Part shown: piece after piece, positions 6,562-15,060 of the stretch | Layout: every line of letters begins with the position of its first letter | How positions within the stretch are numbered: the first letter of the stretch is position 1 | NCBI RefSeq assembly: GCF_030209355.1 | Contig: NZ_JARVSF010000031.1 | Coordinates: 1 to 63,562, forward strand | DNA: 63,562 nucleotides | Direction of reading: 5' to 3' | Origin: Pseudarthrobacter sp. fls2-241-R2A-127 | GTDB lineage: Bacteria > Actinomycetota > Actinomycetes > Actinomycetales > Micrococcaceae | Made by a program: the position numbers and the translations under genes | The notes under the pieces: model-generated | The model's input: only the letters and a program-made list of their open reading frames with translations | Databases searched by the model: none | Told to the model about the DNA's origin: nothing

Positions 6562-8600
6562 CGCAGGAAGGCTGCGGCCACTCCGGCGTCCACGGGGATG
6601 TGCAGGCCGGTGGTGTGGGACAGTTCATTGCTGGTGAGGACGGCGGCGGCGTTGGCCACGTGCTCGGGCAGGACTTCGCGCTTGAGCAGGGTGCGCTGGG
6701 CGTAGTACTCGCCCAGCTTCTCCTCGTCCACGCCGTAGACGGCGGCGCGTTTGGCGCCCCAGCCGCCGGCGAAGATCCCGGAGCCGCGGACCACGCCGTC
6801 CGGGTTGATGCCGTTGACGCGGATGCCGTGCTCGCCCAGTTCCGCGGCGAGCAGCCGCACCTGGTGGGCCTGGTCTGCCTTGGTGGCGGAGTAGGCGATG
6901 TTGTTGGGGCCTGCGAACACGGAGTTCTTCGAGGAGATGTAGATGATGTCCCCACCCATGCCCTGGGCGATCATGACCTTCGCGGCGGCCTTGGCCACCA
7001 GGAAGGAACCCTTGGCCATGACGTTGTGCTGCAGGTCCCAGTCCTTCTCGGTGGTTTCCAGCAGTGGCTTGGAAATGGACAGGCCGGCGTTGTTGACCAC
7101 CAGGTCCACGCCGCCGAAGGCCAGCACGGCGGCGTCGATCGCCGCGGCGACCTGGGCTTCGTCGGTGACGTCGGCCTGGACGCCGACGGCGACATCCGGG
7201 CCGCCGAGTTCCTCGGCTACCTTTTGGGCGTTCTCAAGGTTGAGGTCGGCGATGACCACGCAGGCGCCTTCCGCGGCGAGGCGGGTGGCGATGGCCTTGC
7301 CGATGCCGGAGGCCGCACCGGTCACCAGGGCAATGCGGGTGGCGTGCGACTTGGGCTTGGGCATCCGGGCGAGCTTGGCTTCCTCCAGCGCCCAGTACTC
7401 GATCCGGAACTTCTCGGATTCCTCGATCGGCGCGTAGGTGGAGATGGCCTCGGCGCCGCGCATCACGTTGATGGCGTTGATGTAGAACTCGCCGGCGACC
7501 CGGGCGGTCTGCTTGTTCGCACCATAGGAGAACATCCCCACGCCGGGGACCAGCACGATGGCCGGGTCAGCGCCGCGCAGCGCCGGGCTGTCCGCTTCCT
7601 TGTGCCGGTCGTAGTAGGCCTGGTAGTCCTCGCGGTAGTCGGCGTGGAGCTCCTGGAGCCGGGAGATGGAGTCCTCAATCGAGGCGTCTGCCGGAAGGTC
7701 CAGGATCAGCGGTTTGACCTTGGTGCGCAGGAAGTGGTCCGGGCAGGAGGTCCCCAGGGCGCCCAGCCTCGGGTGCTCGGCGGCTTCGAGGAAGTCCAGG
7801 ACGACGGCGTCGTCGCTGAAGTGCCCCAGGACCGGCTTGTCCGTGGAAGCGAGGCCGCGGATCACGGGTGCCAGGGCGGCGGCCTTGGCACGGCGCTCCG
7901 CCTCCGGCAAGGCTGCATATCCGGGCAGCTTGGCGCCGAAGGGCTGGGCCGTGCCGTTGTCCTTGATGTATTTTTCGGCCTGGTCGATGATCCAGAGGGA
8001 GTTGGCTTCGGCTTCGTCGCTGGTGGCGCCCCAGGCGGTGATGCCGTGGCCGCCCAGGATGGTGCCGATGGCCTGCGGGTTGGCGTCCTTGATGGCGGCG
8101 ATGTCCAGGCCGAGCTGGAAACCGGGACGGCGCCAGGGCACCCACACCACCTTGTCACCGAAGATCTTGGTGGTCAGGGCTTCTCCGTCCGCAGCGGTGG
8201 CGATGGCGATGCCGGAGTCCGGGTGCAGGTGGTCCACGTGCGCGGCGTCCACCAGGCCGTGCATGGCAGTGTCGATCGAGGGGGCGGCGCCGCCCTTGCC
8301 ATGCAGGCAGTAGTCGAACGCGGCCACCATCTCGTCTTCGCGCTCAACACCCGGGTAGACGTTCTTCAACGCATTCAGCCGGTCCAGCCGGAGGACGGCG
8401 AGGTTCTGTGCCTTCAGCGTGCCCAGGTCACCGCCGGAGCCCTTGACCCACAGCAGCTGGACGTCCTCGCCCGTGACCGGGTCCTTGTCCGTGCCCTTGG
8501 CCGAGGTGTTGCCGCCGGCGAAGTTGGTGTTCCGTTTGTCCGCGCCCAGGCGGTTGGAACGGGAAATCAGGTCTTCAACAGTCTTGGCTGCGTTCTGCAT
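6558..8600 (-). CDS. rhaD: Bifunctional rhamnulose-1-phosphate aldolase / L-lactaldehyde dehydrogenase
   Basis: A two-domain enzyme of about 680 residues. The N-terminal class II aldolase domain (about 1-400, with NFAGGNTSAKG and VDHLHPDSG, whose histidines fit the zinc site) splits rhamnulose 1-phosphate into dihydroxyacetone phosphate and L-lactaldehyde. The C-terminal short-chain dehydrogenase domain (about 425-680, with TGAASGIGKAIA, a YSATK active site and a NNAG motif) would oxidise lactaldehyde to lactate. This matches the RhaEW-type fusion known from rhizobia, Bacillus and actinobacteria. Three in-frame ATGs occur (8624, 8606, 8600); I chose 8600 because AAAGGG sits 7 nt before it. 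The gene starts 12 bases before the end of rhaI. Confidence 0.93.
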   Translation of the reverse strand: MQNAAKTVEDLISRSNRLGADKRNTNFAGGNTSAKGTDKDPVTGEDVQLLWVKGSGGDLGTLKAQNLAVLRLDRLNALKNVYPGVEREDEMVAAFDYCLHGKGGAAPSIDTAMHGLVDAAHVDHLHPDSGIAIATAADGEALTTKIFGDKVVWVPWRRPGFQLGLDIAAIKDANPQAIGTILGGHGITAWGATSDEAEANSLWIIDQAEKYIKDNGTAQPFGAKLPGYAALPEAERRAKAAALAPVIRGLASTDKPVLGHFSDDAVVLDFLEAAEHPRLGALGTSCPDHFLRTKVKPLILDLPADASIEDSISRLQELHADYREDYQAYYDRHKEADSPALRGADPAIVLVPGVGMFSYGANKQTARVAGEFYINAINVMRGAEAISTYAPIEESEKFRIEYWALEEAKLARMPKPKSHATRIALVTGAASGIGKAIATRLAAEGACVVIADLNLENAQKVAEELGGPDVAVGVQADVTDEAQVAAAIDAAVLAFGGVDLVVNNAGLSISKPLLETTEKDWDLQHNVMAKGSFLVAKAAAKVMIAQGMGGDIIYISSKNSVFAGPNNIAYSATKADQAHQVRLLAAELGEHGIRVNGINPDGVVRGSGIFAGGWGAKRAAVYGVDEEKLGEYYAQRTLLKREVLPEHVANAAAVLTSNELSHTTGLHIPVDAGVAAAFLR

Positions 8601-8611
8601 GTTCATGCCCT

Positions 8612-9778
8612 TTATGCGCCCCATCCGGCTTGCTGGCCGCCTGCGCGGTCCTCGTTGATCTGTTTCTGGTAGCCGCTGGCCTTGTAGGCGGCCATCGGGT
8701 CCGCGGGCAGGCCGCGGGATTCACGCCATTCGGCCAGGAGGGGCCGGACGTCGGTGTAGAACGCATCGTTGAAGATGCCGTTGGCGGCCAGGACGTTCCC
8801 GGCGCGCTGGGCCTCGGTGAGGGCCGCGGTGTCGATCAGCAGGGCGCGTGCCGTCATTTCCTGGACGTTCAGGACCGAGCGGATCTGTCCCGGGATCTTC
8901 TCTTCCAGGTTGTGGCACTGGTCCAGCATGAGGGCCACGCCGGAGTCCTTGCCGAAGCCGCCGCCACGGATCACCTCGTGCATGATCCGGAAGAGCTGGA
9001 ACGGATCGGCGGCACCCACGATCAGGTCGTCGTCGGCATAGAAGCGCGAGTTGAAATCGAAGGATCCCAGCTTGCCCAGGCGAAGCAGCTGCATCACGAT
9101 GAACTCGATATTGGTCCCGGGCGCATGGTGGCCGGTGTCCAGGCAGACGAACGCCTTCTCCCCCAAAGCCAGCGTCTGGGCGTAGGAGGTGCCCCAGTCC
9201 GGAACATCGGTGTGGTAGAAAGCCGGTTCGAAGAACTTGTATTCCAGCACCAGCCGCTGCTCATCCCCCAGGGCGGCATAGATCTCCTGCAAGGATTCGG
9301 CCAGCCGGTCCTGGCGGCCGCGGATGTCGTCCTGGCCCGGGTAGTTGGTGCCGTCCGCCAGCCAGATCTTCAGGTCACGTGACCCGGTAGCGTGCATGAT
9401 GTCGATGCAGTCCAGGTGGTGGTCGATGGCCCGGCGCCGGACCGACTCGTTGGAGGAGGTCAGGGAACCGAACTTGAACTCGTCATCCTGGAAGGTATTG
9501 GAGTTGATGGTCCCCAGCCCCACGCCCAAGCCTGCCGCGTAGTCCTTCAGTGCCGCGTAATCGTCCACCTTGTCCCACGGAATATGCAGCGCCACCGTGG
9601 GCGCCAGGCCTGTCAGCTCGTGGACCTTCGCGGCATCCGCCAGTTTTTCCTGGACCGTGCGCGGCGTGCCGGGCGTGCCGAACACCTTGAACCGCGTACC
9701 CGAATTCCCATAGGCCCACGAAGGGACCTCGATGGCAAGCTCTTCCAGCCTGCCCAGCGCCGTTGCTACGTCGTTCAT
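8612..9778 (-). CDS. rhaI: L-rhamnose isomerase
   Basis: Interconverts L-rhamnose and L-rhamnulose. The 388-residue TIM-barrel protein is of the RhaI type found in rhizobia, Pseudomonas and actinobacteria rather than E. coli RhaA. Metal and substrate ligands fall in LVLEYKFFEPAFYHTD, CLDTGHHAPGTN and FDFNSRFYADDD. It is followed after a 12-base overlap by the aldolase gene and preceded by rhaM with a 93-base gap. Confidence 0.95.
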   Translation of the reverse strand: MNDVATALGRLEELAIEVPSWAYGNSGTRFKVFGTPGTPRTVQEKLADAAKVHELTGLAPTVALHIPWDKVDDYAALKDYAAGLGVGLGTINSNTFQDDEFKFGSLTSSNESVRRRAIDHHLDCIDIMHATGSRDLKIWLADGTNYPGQDDIRGRQDRLAESLQEIYAALGDEQRLVLEYKFFEPAFYHTDVPDWGTSYAQTLALGEKAFVCLDTGHHAPGTNIEFIVMQLLRLGKLGSFDFNSRFYADDDLIVGAADPFQLFRIMHEVIRGGGFGKDSGVALMLDQCHNLEEKIPGQIRSVLNVQEMTARALLIDTAALTEAQRAGNVLAANGIFNDAFYTDVRPLLAEWRESRGLPADPMAAYKASGYQKQINEDRAGGQQAGWGA

Positions 9779-9871
9779 GATGTTCTTTCCGGTGTCTGGT
9801 TCGTATGGTCTGATGCCCCGCTGCTGGAGCTGTACTGCTGGTTTCTGGTATTGCGGACGTTTTGCGGGCAG

Positions 9872-10216
9872 TCAGCCTGCGGCGGGCAGGGCCGCCAATT
9901 GGTTGTCGAGGTTGAAGACTTCCTCCAGCACCTGGAACCCCTCATCGGGAGCCTGGCCGGAGTCTTCAAAGAGTGCCGCCATTTCTGCCTGCCAGCGGGC
10001 GTTGACGTCCGTCAGGGCCATCCGGGCGCGGACGGCGTCAAAGTTGTCACACTCCACGTACCCCACCAGGAGCCCGTCCTCCGCCAGGAACAGGGAATAG
10101 TTGTGCCAGCCGGCCTCTTTGAGGGCGAGCAGCATCTCCGGCCACACCGCCGCGTGCCGGCGCCGGTATTCATCGATGAGCGCCGGCTGGACCGAGGAAC
10201 GGAAACAAACCCTCAT
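9872..10216 (-). CDS. rhaM: L-rhamnose mutarotase
   Basis: A 114-residue ferredoxin-fold protein that equilibrates the anomers of L-rhamnose. Conserved features are YRRRHAAVWPEM (catalytic His region), HNYSLFL and VGYVECDNF. It is the first gene of the minus-strand rhamnose operon and diverges from a LacI-family gene; the 152 bases between them hold a strong inverted repeat. Family length is about 104 residues, so the C-terminus is slightly long. Confidence 0.93.
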   Translation of the reverse strand: MRVCFRSSVQPALIDEYRRRHAAVWPEMLLALKEAGWHNYSLFLAEDGLLVGYVECDNFDAVRARMALTDVNARWQAEMAALFEDSGQAPDEGFQVLEEVFNLDNQLAALPAAG

Positions 10217-10243
10217 TGGTACCCCTGTTCAAACTCGCGATTT

Positions 10244-10272
10244 TTTGAATCGTTTCATTGTTACGATTCAAA
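10244..10272. promoter_or_regulatory. Double LacI-type operator in the rhaM / lacI divergent region
   Basis: A 9-bp perfect inverted repeat, TTTGAATCG (10244-10252) and CGATTCAAA (10264-10272), spans 29 bases. It can also be read as two adjoining 12-mers, TGAATCGTTTCA (10246-10257) and TGTTACGATTCA (10259-10270), each fitting TGWWWCGWWWCA with the central CG typical of LacI-family sites. Its location suggests autoregulation of the LacI gene and control of rhaM-rhaI-rhaD-rhaB. Confidence 0.7.
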
Positions 10273-10368
10273 GTACAGTTGAACCGGAGCAGGTGTCAAG
10301 CAATGGCAAAAACTTTTGATCGCCCGCGCGGAACACCCCTGCCGCGGACAGACCAGCACGGAGATTCG

Positions 10369-11385
10369 ATGAACCGGACAGCCAGTATCAAGGACGTCGC
10401 CACCCACGCGAGCGTGGCCGTGGGAACGGTCTCGAACGTCCTGAATTACCCGGACCGGGTGTCGGAACGGACCAAGGAACGGGTCCTGCGGGCCATCGAC
10501 GAGCTGGGCTTTGTCCGCAATGATGCCGCCCGCCAGCTCCGGATTGGCCACAGCCGCACCATCGGCCTCATCGTCCTTGACGTGGGCAACCCCTTCTTCA
10601 CTTCAGTGGTCCGCTCGGCGGAAGACGCAGCCGCCCTCCAGGGAAGCGCCGTTCTGCTCGGGGACAGCGGCCACGACGCCGGCCGGGAAGCGAATTACAT
10701 CGATCTCTTCCAGGAGCAGCGCGTCCAAGGCCTGCTGATTTCCCCCGTGGGCGATGTCACGGACCGGCTGGACCTCCTCCGCGAGCGCGGCGTACCCACC
10801 GTCCTGGTGGACCGACTGGCTGACGAATCCAAGTTCAGTTCCGTGGCAGTGGATGACGACGCCGGCGGGTACCTCGCGGCGAAGCACCTGCTCGATACCG
10901 GCCGCCGCAGGCTGGCTTTCGTGGGCGGCCCCGCCTCCATCCGTCAGGTGGCGGACCGCCTCGAGGGGGCCCGGCGGGCCGTCAAGGAGGAACCGGACGC
11001 CACCCTGGAAGTGCTGGACTCGGACGGGCAGACAGTCCTTGCCGGCCGAGGAGTGGGCGACATGCTGGTGCAGCGGGGCCGCGCGGAGCTGCCGGACGGC
11101 ATCTTCTGCGCCAACGACCTCCTGGCCCTGGGCGTCATGCAGTCCCTCACCATGACGCACACCTTCCGCATTCCGGAGGATGTGGCCTTGATTGGTTACG
11201 ACGACATCGATTTTGCGGCCTCCGCAGTGGTGCCGCTCTCCTCCATCCGCCAGCCCACCGAGCTGCTGGGGCGGACCGCCATCGAGCTGTTGTCCGAGGA
11301 AGTGGAATCCCAAAACCCGGTACACCGGGCGGTCGTGTTCACGCCCGAGCTGGTGGTCAGGCAAAGCACAGCCGCAGCCGGCTGA
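10369..11385 (+). CDS. LacI-family regulator, probable rhamnose repressor
   Basis: A 338-residue LacI/GalR protein. The helix-turn-helix is at residues 4-25 (ASIKDVATHASVAVGTVSNV), followed by the hinge-helix region with RQLRIGHSRTIGLI and a periplasmic-binding-protein-like sensor domain (GYDDIDFAASAVVPLSSI near the C-terminus). The frame stays open upstream to 10258, but the ATG at 10369 has GGAG about 8 bases before it and gives a normal LacI N-terminus. It diverges from the rha operon and so is the best candidate for its regulator; the effector (rhamnose, rhamnulose or a phosphate) is unknown. Confidence 0.92.
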   Translation: MNRTASIKDVATHASVAVGTVSNVLNYPDRVSERTKERVLRAIDELGFVRNDAARQLRIGHSRTIGLIVLDVGNPFFTSVVRSAEDAAALQGSAVLLGDSGHDAGREANYIDLFQEQRVQGLLISPVGDVTDRLDLLRERGVPTVLVDRLADESKFSSVAVDDDAGGYLAAKHLLDTGRRRLAFVGGPASIRQVADRLEGARRAVKEEPDATLEVLDSDGQTVLAGRGVGDMLVQRGRAELPDGIFCANDLLALGVMQSLTMTHTFRIPEDVALIGYDDIDFAASAVVPLSSIRQPTELLGRTAIELLSEEVESQNPVHRAVVFTPELVVRQSTAAAG

Positions 11386-11389
11386 GCCG

Positions 11390-11767
11390 CTACTTTCCCG
11401 CCTGCAGCAGCCACTTCATGGACTCATCCCGCGACGTAAAGAAGCGGGTGGGGCAGGGCGGGATATGGACGCCCAGGAAGAAATTGGCGATGATCCGGTC
11501 CACCGGGCTTGATCCCAGCAGGGCAATGCGGTTGGCCGCACAGGGAATGGAGAAGACCGAGCGCGCCTGGATGCTGACGTTCTCGGTGGTGGCCATATCC
11601 ACCAGCATGGGATAGGTGCCGTCACCGGCTATGCGGTTCACGGCAGCCATGGCAGCCTTCGCGTCCTCGGCTTCAATCCGGACCTTTGATTCCCAGACGA
11701 GGTGGATGATGCCGTCCGGGCCCAGTTCCACGGTTCCCTTGCCGCCGTCGACCAATACGGGTTCCAT
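11390..11767 (-). CDS. Small STAS/SpoIIAA-like (DUF7793-type) protein
   Basis: A 125-residue soluble protein with an alternating beta/alpha pattern. Notable stretches are YPMLVDMATTENVSIQAR, NRIALLGSSPVDRIIANFF and the C-terminal SRDESMKWLLQ. It resembles the STAS-like proteins annotated DUF7793 in Arthrobacter, whose function is unknown. The ATG at 11767 has a strong GGAGG site 7 bases upstream. It converges with the LacI gene, with 4 bases between stop codons, and is separated by 61 bases from the DUF1961 gene upstream, so operon membership is unclear. Confidence 0.75.
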   Translation of the reverse strand: MEPVLVDGGKGTVELGPDGIIHLVWESKVRIEAEDAKAAMAAVNRIAGDGTYPMLVDMATTENVSIQARSVFSIPCAANRIALLGSSPVDRIIANFFLGVHIPPCPTRFFTSRDESMKWLLQAGK

Positions 11768-11828
11768 GTCCCGCCTCCCTCCAGTGGGCAGATGTACGCC
11801 TCCTATCTTGCCCCAGTGCGGAAGCGAC

Positions 11829-12500
11829 CTAAACCTTCTCCACCACCAGGTTTCGGTAGGCAGCCCGCAGCGGGGCCATCTGGCGGAAGCCGATGCGACC
11901 GCCGCCAAGCACGTTCTCCGATGGATCGCGCCAGGCAAAAAGCTGCAGGCCGTTGATGGAAAACGCCACCCGTGGGCCGTCTTTCACCACCTCCAACCGG
12001 TAGAAATCCGTGGCGTCTTCAGCAGGCGGCAGCGGGTCCGCGCCCTGGGCCACCAGTTCGAACCCTGCGCTCTTACGCAGGTTGCAGGTGCGGAACGCGC
12101 GCTCGGACTGGTATTTGTGCCGGAAGTACGAGACGTGCAAGGTATCGATGTCCCCCGAGTGGTACTGCGGATAGTACCCGGTGCGGGGTACGAGGGCAGC
12201 ACTGAAGAGGTCCCGGCCGCCCTGGCCGGCGGCGGCGAAGAACAGCATGGCCAAGCCGGGTTCGGCGAGGGGCAGGAAGTCCCAGCTGATGCGGATGCCG
12301 TCGGGGAACTCCTCGGGGCACCAGAAGGTCCAGTGTGCATGGTCGCCGAACTCCCGGTCATCCACGGCGCCGGACAGTTCCAGGGCCTCTTTATGGTTTC
12401 CCATGCCCACCGGCCCCTCCGCCACCCAGCCGGCAACATCGCCAGGTCCTGCCAGCGGGTTGCTGTAGAGGATGCCCGTTGCCAGGCCGGGGACACCCAT
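11829..12500 (-). CDS. YesU-like DUF1961 family protein
   Basis: A 223-residue protein of the DUF1961 family with a concanavalin-like sugar-binding fold. Recognisable parts are YSNPLAGPGDVAGWV, HWTFWCPEEFPDGIRISWDF and HSGDIDTLHVSYFRHKY. Bacillus subtilis YesU belongs to this family and is encoded next to YesT in the rhamnogalacturonan operon. Here too the gene directly follows a YesT-like esterase: the stop TAG and the start ATG are adjacent with no gap. It has no signal peptide. A role in handling rhamnogalacturonan oligosaccharides is inferred from this synteny; no catalytic function is established. Confidence 0.85.
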   Translation of the reverse strand: MGVPGLATGILYSNPLAGPGDVAGWVAEGPVGMGNHKEALELSGAVDDREFGDHAHWTFWCPEEFPDGIRISWDFLPLAEPGLAMLFFAAAGQGGRDLFSAALVPRTGYYPQYHSGDIDTLHVSYFRHKYQSERAFRTCNLRKSAGFELVAQGADPLPPAEDATDFYRLEVVKDGPRVAFSINGLQLFAWRDPSENVLGGGRIGFRQMAPLRAAYRNLVVEKV

Positions 12501-13190
12501 CTAGCCCTGTCCCGTCGTCGTACTTAATACAGGCTCCAGCGCACCGTACCCCAAGCGGCCCAACTGCCGGGCCACCTCCCCTGCCACCAGCATGGCTCCT
12601 TGCTGCGAAAAGTGGGTGTTGTCCGCCAGGCCGTCGGGCCAGCGCGCGTGATCGCCAGGCTCGAAGTGGCAAAAGAGCGCTCGTGAGCCCTCGGGGCCCA
12701 GCCGGAGGTACAGGTCCCGGGTCCAGGCGTTGAGGTCCAACACCGGGACACCCAGTTCCAGCCCAAGTTCGCGGACCACGTCCGGATAGTCCTCCAGGGA
12801 CTCTTCGAGGACGTCCGACGACGGCGAGGCCAGGAAGTGCCGCCGCTCCACGGAGGTGCAAAGTACCGGAGCGGCTCCCAGGGCGAGCACCTCTGCCACC
12901 ATGGTGCGCAGGTTGGCCGCGTAGCCGGTCCGTGCGGCGAGGTGCTGCTTCTTCTGGTCGTTGTGGCCGAACTGGATGAGCACCGCGTCGCCGGGCCCGG
13001 CTTGGGCCAACAGGTCCGCCCAGAGCCCCTCGTCACGGAAGGATTCGGTGCTTGCCCCGCCTTTGGCGAAGTTGTGCACCGAGCCCCACCGGCAGGTGTG
13101 CGGCGGAAGCTGCGCTCCCCAGCCGCTCATGGGGAACTCTTGGGTCGGGCAGTCGGCCACGGTGGAGTCGCCGGCCAGCAGGATTTTCAT
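12501..13190 (-). CDS. YesT-like rhamnogalacturonan acetylesterase (SGNH hydrolase)
   Basis: A 229-residue SGNH/GDSL hydrolase: block I LLAGDSTVAD (Ser), block III QFGHNDQKK (Asn) and block V LADNTHFSQQGA (Asp and His). These match rhamnogalacturonan acetylesterases of family CE12, such as B. subtilis YesT, which remove acetyl groups from galacturonate residues of rhamnogalacturonan I. No signal peptide is visible, so it would act on imported oligosaccharides. It lies between a permease gene (23 bases upstream) and the YesU-like gene in one minus-strand operon. Confidence 0.87.
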   Translation of the reverse strand: MKILLAGDSTVADCPTQEFPMSGWGAQLPPHTCRWGSVHNFAKGGASTESFRDEGLWADLLAQAGPGDAVLIQFGHNDQKKQHLAARTGYAANLRTMVAEVLALGAAPVLCTSVERRHFLASPSSDVLEESLEDYPDVVRELGLELGVPVLDLNAWTRDLYLRLGPEGSRALFCHFEPGDHARWPDGLADNTHFSQQGAMLVAGEVARQLGRLGYGALEPVLSTTTGQG

Positions 13191-13213
13191 GGTGTGCTTC
13201 CTCGAGTAGGGGG

Positions 13214-14086
13214 TCAGCCTTTGACGGAGCCGATGAGCATGCCCTTGGCAAAGTGCTTTTGCAGGAACGGATAGAAGATGAGGATGGGCAGGGTGGCCAC
13301 CACGATCACCGCGAACTTGATGCCCTGCTCCGGCGGAATGTAATTGGGGTCAACGTTGCCGGTGCCCAGGAGGTCGGAAGCGGCAGTGACCTGGCGGAGG
13401 TACATCTGCAGTGTCCACTTGGAGTTGTCGCTCAGGTACAGCAGCGGGGACATGAAGTCGTTCCAGATCCCTACCGCGTAAAACAGCGCAAACGTTGCCA
13501 GCACCGGCTTGGACAGCGGCAGCAGGATCCGCCAGAGGATCCCGATCTCGGTGGCGCCGTCCATCTTGGCAGATTCCTCAAGTTCCGCAGGGAGTTCCTG
13601 GAAGAAGTTCTTGATGATGATCAGGCTGAACGGGTTGATGGCCGCCGGCAGGATCAGGGCCCAGTACGAGTTGAGCAGGCCCAGGTCCTTGACCAGCAGG
13701 AACGTGGGGATCATGCCGCCGGAAAACACCATGGCGAAGACCACCAGCGACAGGATGACGTTCCTGCCGCGCAGGCTCTTCTTGGCCAGCGGGTAGGCCA
13801 TGGTCACGGTGAAGGCCAGCTGGACCAGGGTGCCCACGGCGGTGACCAGGATGGTGGTGACCAGGGCGCGGGTGAACGCCGGGGTGGCGAAGATGTACTC
13901 GTAGGAGCCCAGGGTGAACTGCTCAGGCCAGACGAAGAACGCCCGGCGGGTGATCTCCGCTTCGGTGGCGAAGGACCCTGCGAAGACGTAGACGAACGGC
14001 AGCAGGGTGATGATGCCGATCAGGGCGAGGAACACGTAGTTGACGGCGTCGAAAACCCGGCCGCCGCGGGTGTTGTGGATTTTCAT
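13214..14086 (-). CDS. CUT1 ABC transporter permease (LplC/YtcP-like)
   Basis: A 290-residue inner-membrane permease with six predicted membrane helices and the ATPase-contact EAA loop ELEESAKMDGATEIGILWRI. It is closest in style to LplC/YtcP proteins, which import complex oligosaccharides; B. subtilis YteP-YtcP-YtcQ imports unsaturated rhamnogalacturonan oligosaccharides. It starts 2 bases after the partner permease ends. Neighbours encoding YesT, YesU and YesL homologues support a rhamnogalacturonan-type substrate (inferred). Confidence 0.92.
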   Translation of the reverse strand: MKIHNTRGGRVFDAVNYVFLALIGIITLLPFVYVFAGSFATEAEITRRAFFVWPEQFTLGSYEYIFATPAFTRALVTTILVTAVGTLVQLAFTVTMAYPLAKKSLRGRNVILSLVVFAMVFSGGMIPTFLLVKDLGLLNSYWALILPAAINPFSLIIIKNFFQELPAELEESAKMDGATEIGILWRILLPLSKPVLATFALFYAVGIWNDFMSPLLYLSDNSKWTLQMYLRQVTAASDLLGTGNVDPNYIPPEQGIKFAVIVVATLPILIFYPFLQKHFAKGMLIGSVKG

Positions 14087-14088
14087 GG

Positions 14089-15060
14089 CTAGAACAGTCC
14101 GCTCTGGTTGAATCGTTTGGCCAGCCAGTTGGTGCCGAAGATCAGCACGATGCCTACCAGGGATTTGAACAGGCCCACCGCCGTGGAGTAGCTGTAGGCG
14201 CCCTGGGTGATGCCCACGAAGTAGACGTAGGTGTCAAAGACGTCCGCCACCTCGCGGTTGAGGGCGTTGGTCATCAGGTAGATCTGTTCGAAGCCGGTAT
14301 TGAGCATCTGCCCGATGGCCAGGATCAGCATCACGATGATGGTGGACCGGATCGCGGGAAGCGTGATGTGCCAGACCCGGCGGAACCGGCCGGCGCCGTC
14401 GATGATTGCGGCCTCGTACTGGTCCTGGTCCACCGTGGCCAGGGCGGCCAGGAAGATGATGGTGCCCCAGCCGGTGTTCTTCCAGATGTCCTGCAGCACG
14501 ATCAGGGGCCGGAACCAGGCCGGATCCGACAGGAAATCGATGTTCGTGCCCATGACGTTGTTCAGGAACTGGAACAGCGGGCCGATGTCCAGGGCGAACA
14601 GCAGGAAGCTCAAGGACGCCACGATGGTCCAGGACAGGAAGTGCGGGATGTACACCAGGGTCTGGACCGTGCGCTTGAGCACGGACAGGCGTACCTCATT
14701 GAGCAGCAACGCCAGGACGATGGTCAGCGGGAATGCGATGCCCAGGTTCAGGAAAGCCAGGATCAGGGTGTTGCCCAACAGCCGGGGAAAATCCGGGTTG
14801 GCAAAGAAATCCGTGAAGTTCTGCACTCCCACCCAGGGGCTGCCGTTCACCCCCAGGAACGGGACGTAATCCTTGAACGCGATGGATACGCCGTACATGG
14901 GGCCGTACCGGAACACCGCGAAGTACACCACGCCGGGCAGCAGCAGCAGGTACAGCCACTTGTAGTGCGCGAAATGGACGGAGAACCTGCCGTTCTTCCG
15001 TTCCCGCACGGGCGGCCGGTTCGCCGCCCGTGCCTCAGCCTCGACGACGGGGGCTGCCAT
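14089..15060 (-). CDS. CUT1 ABC transporter permease (LplB/YteP-like)
   Basis: A 323-residue permease with a hydrophilic N-terminal extension, then six membrane helices and the EAA loop QYEAAIIDGAGRFRRVWHI. The YGPMYGVSIAFKDY segment after the first helix is typical of the LplB group. The gene abuts the binding-protein gene (15061) and precedes the LplC-like permease. No ATP-binding subunit is encoded nearby. Confidence 0.92.
   Translation of the reverse strand: MAAPVVEAEARAANRPPVRERKNGRFSVHFAHYKWLYLLLLPGVVYFAVFRYGPMYGVSIAFKDYVPFLGVNGSPWVGVQNFTDFFANPDFPRLLGNTLILAFLNLGIAFPLTIVLALLLNEVRLSVLKRTVQTLVYIPHFLSWTIVASLSFLLFALDIGPLFQFLNNVMGTNIDFLSDPAWFRPLIVLQDIWKNTGWGTIIFLAALATVDQDQYEAAIIDGAGRFRRVWHITLPAIRSTIIVMLILAIGQMLNTGFEQIYLMTNALNREVADVFDTYVYFVGITQGAYSYSTAVGLFKSLVGIVLIFGTNWLAKRFNQSGLF

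Noticed and set aside
6543..8672. A 709-codon plus-strand frame opposite rhaD, and similar long antisense frames at 5083-6546, 14368-16656 and 53863-55968
   Set aside because: These are high-GC shadow frames exactly antisense to well-identified genes, with no recognisable domains.
9779..9871. Possible small gene between rhaI and rhaM
   Set aside because: No frame with a ribosome binding site or plausible composition; it looks like an ordinary intergenic gap.
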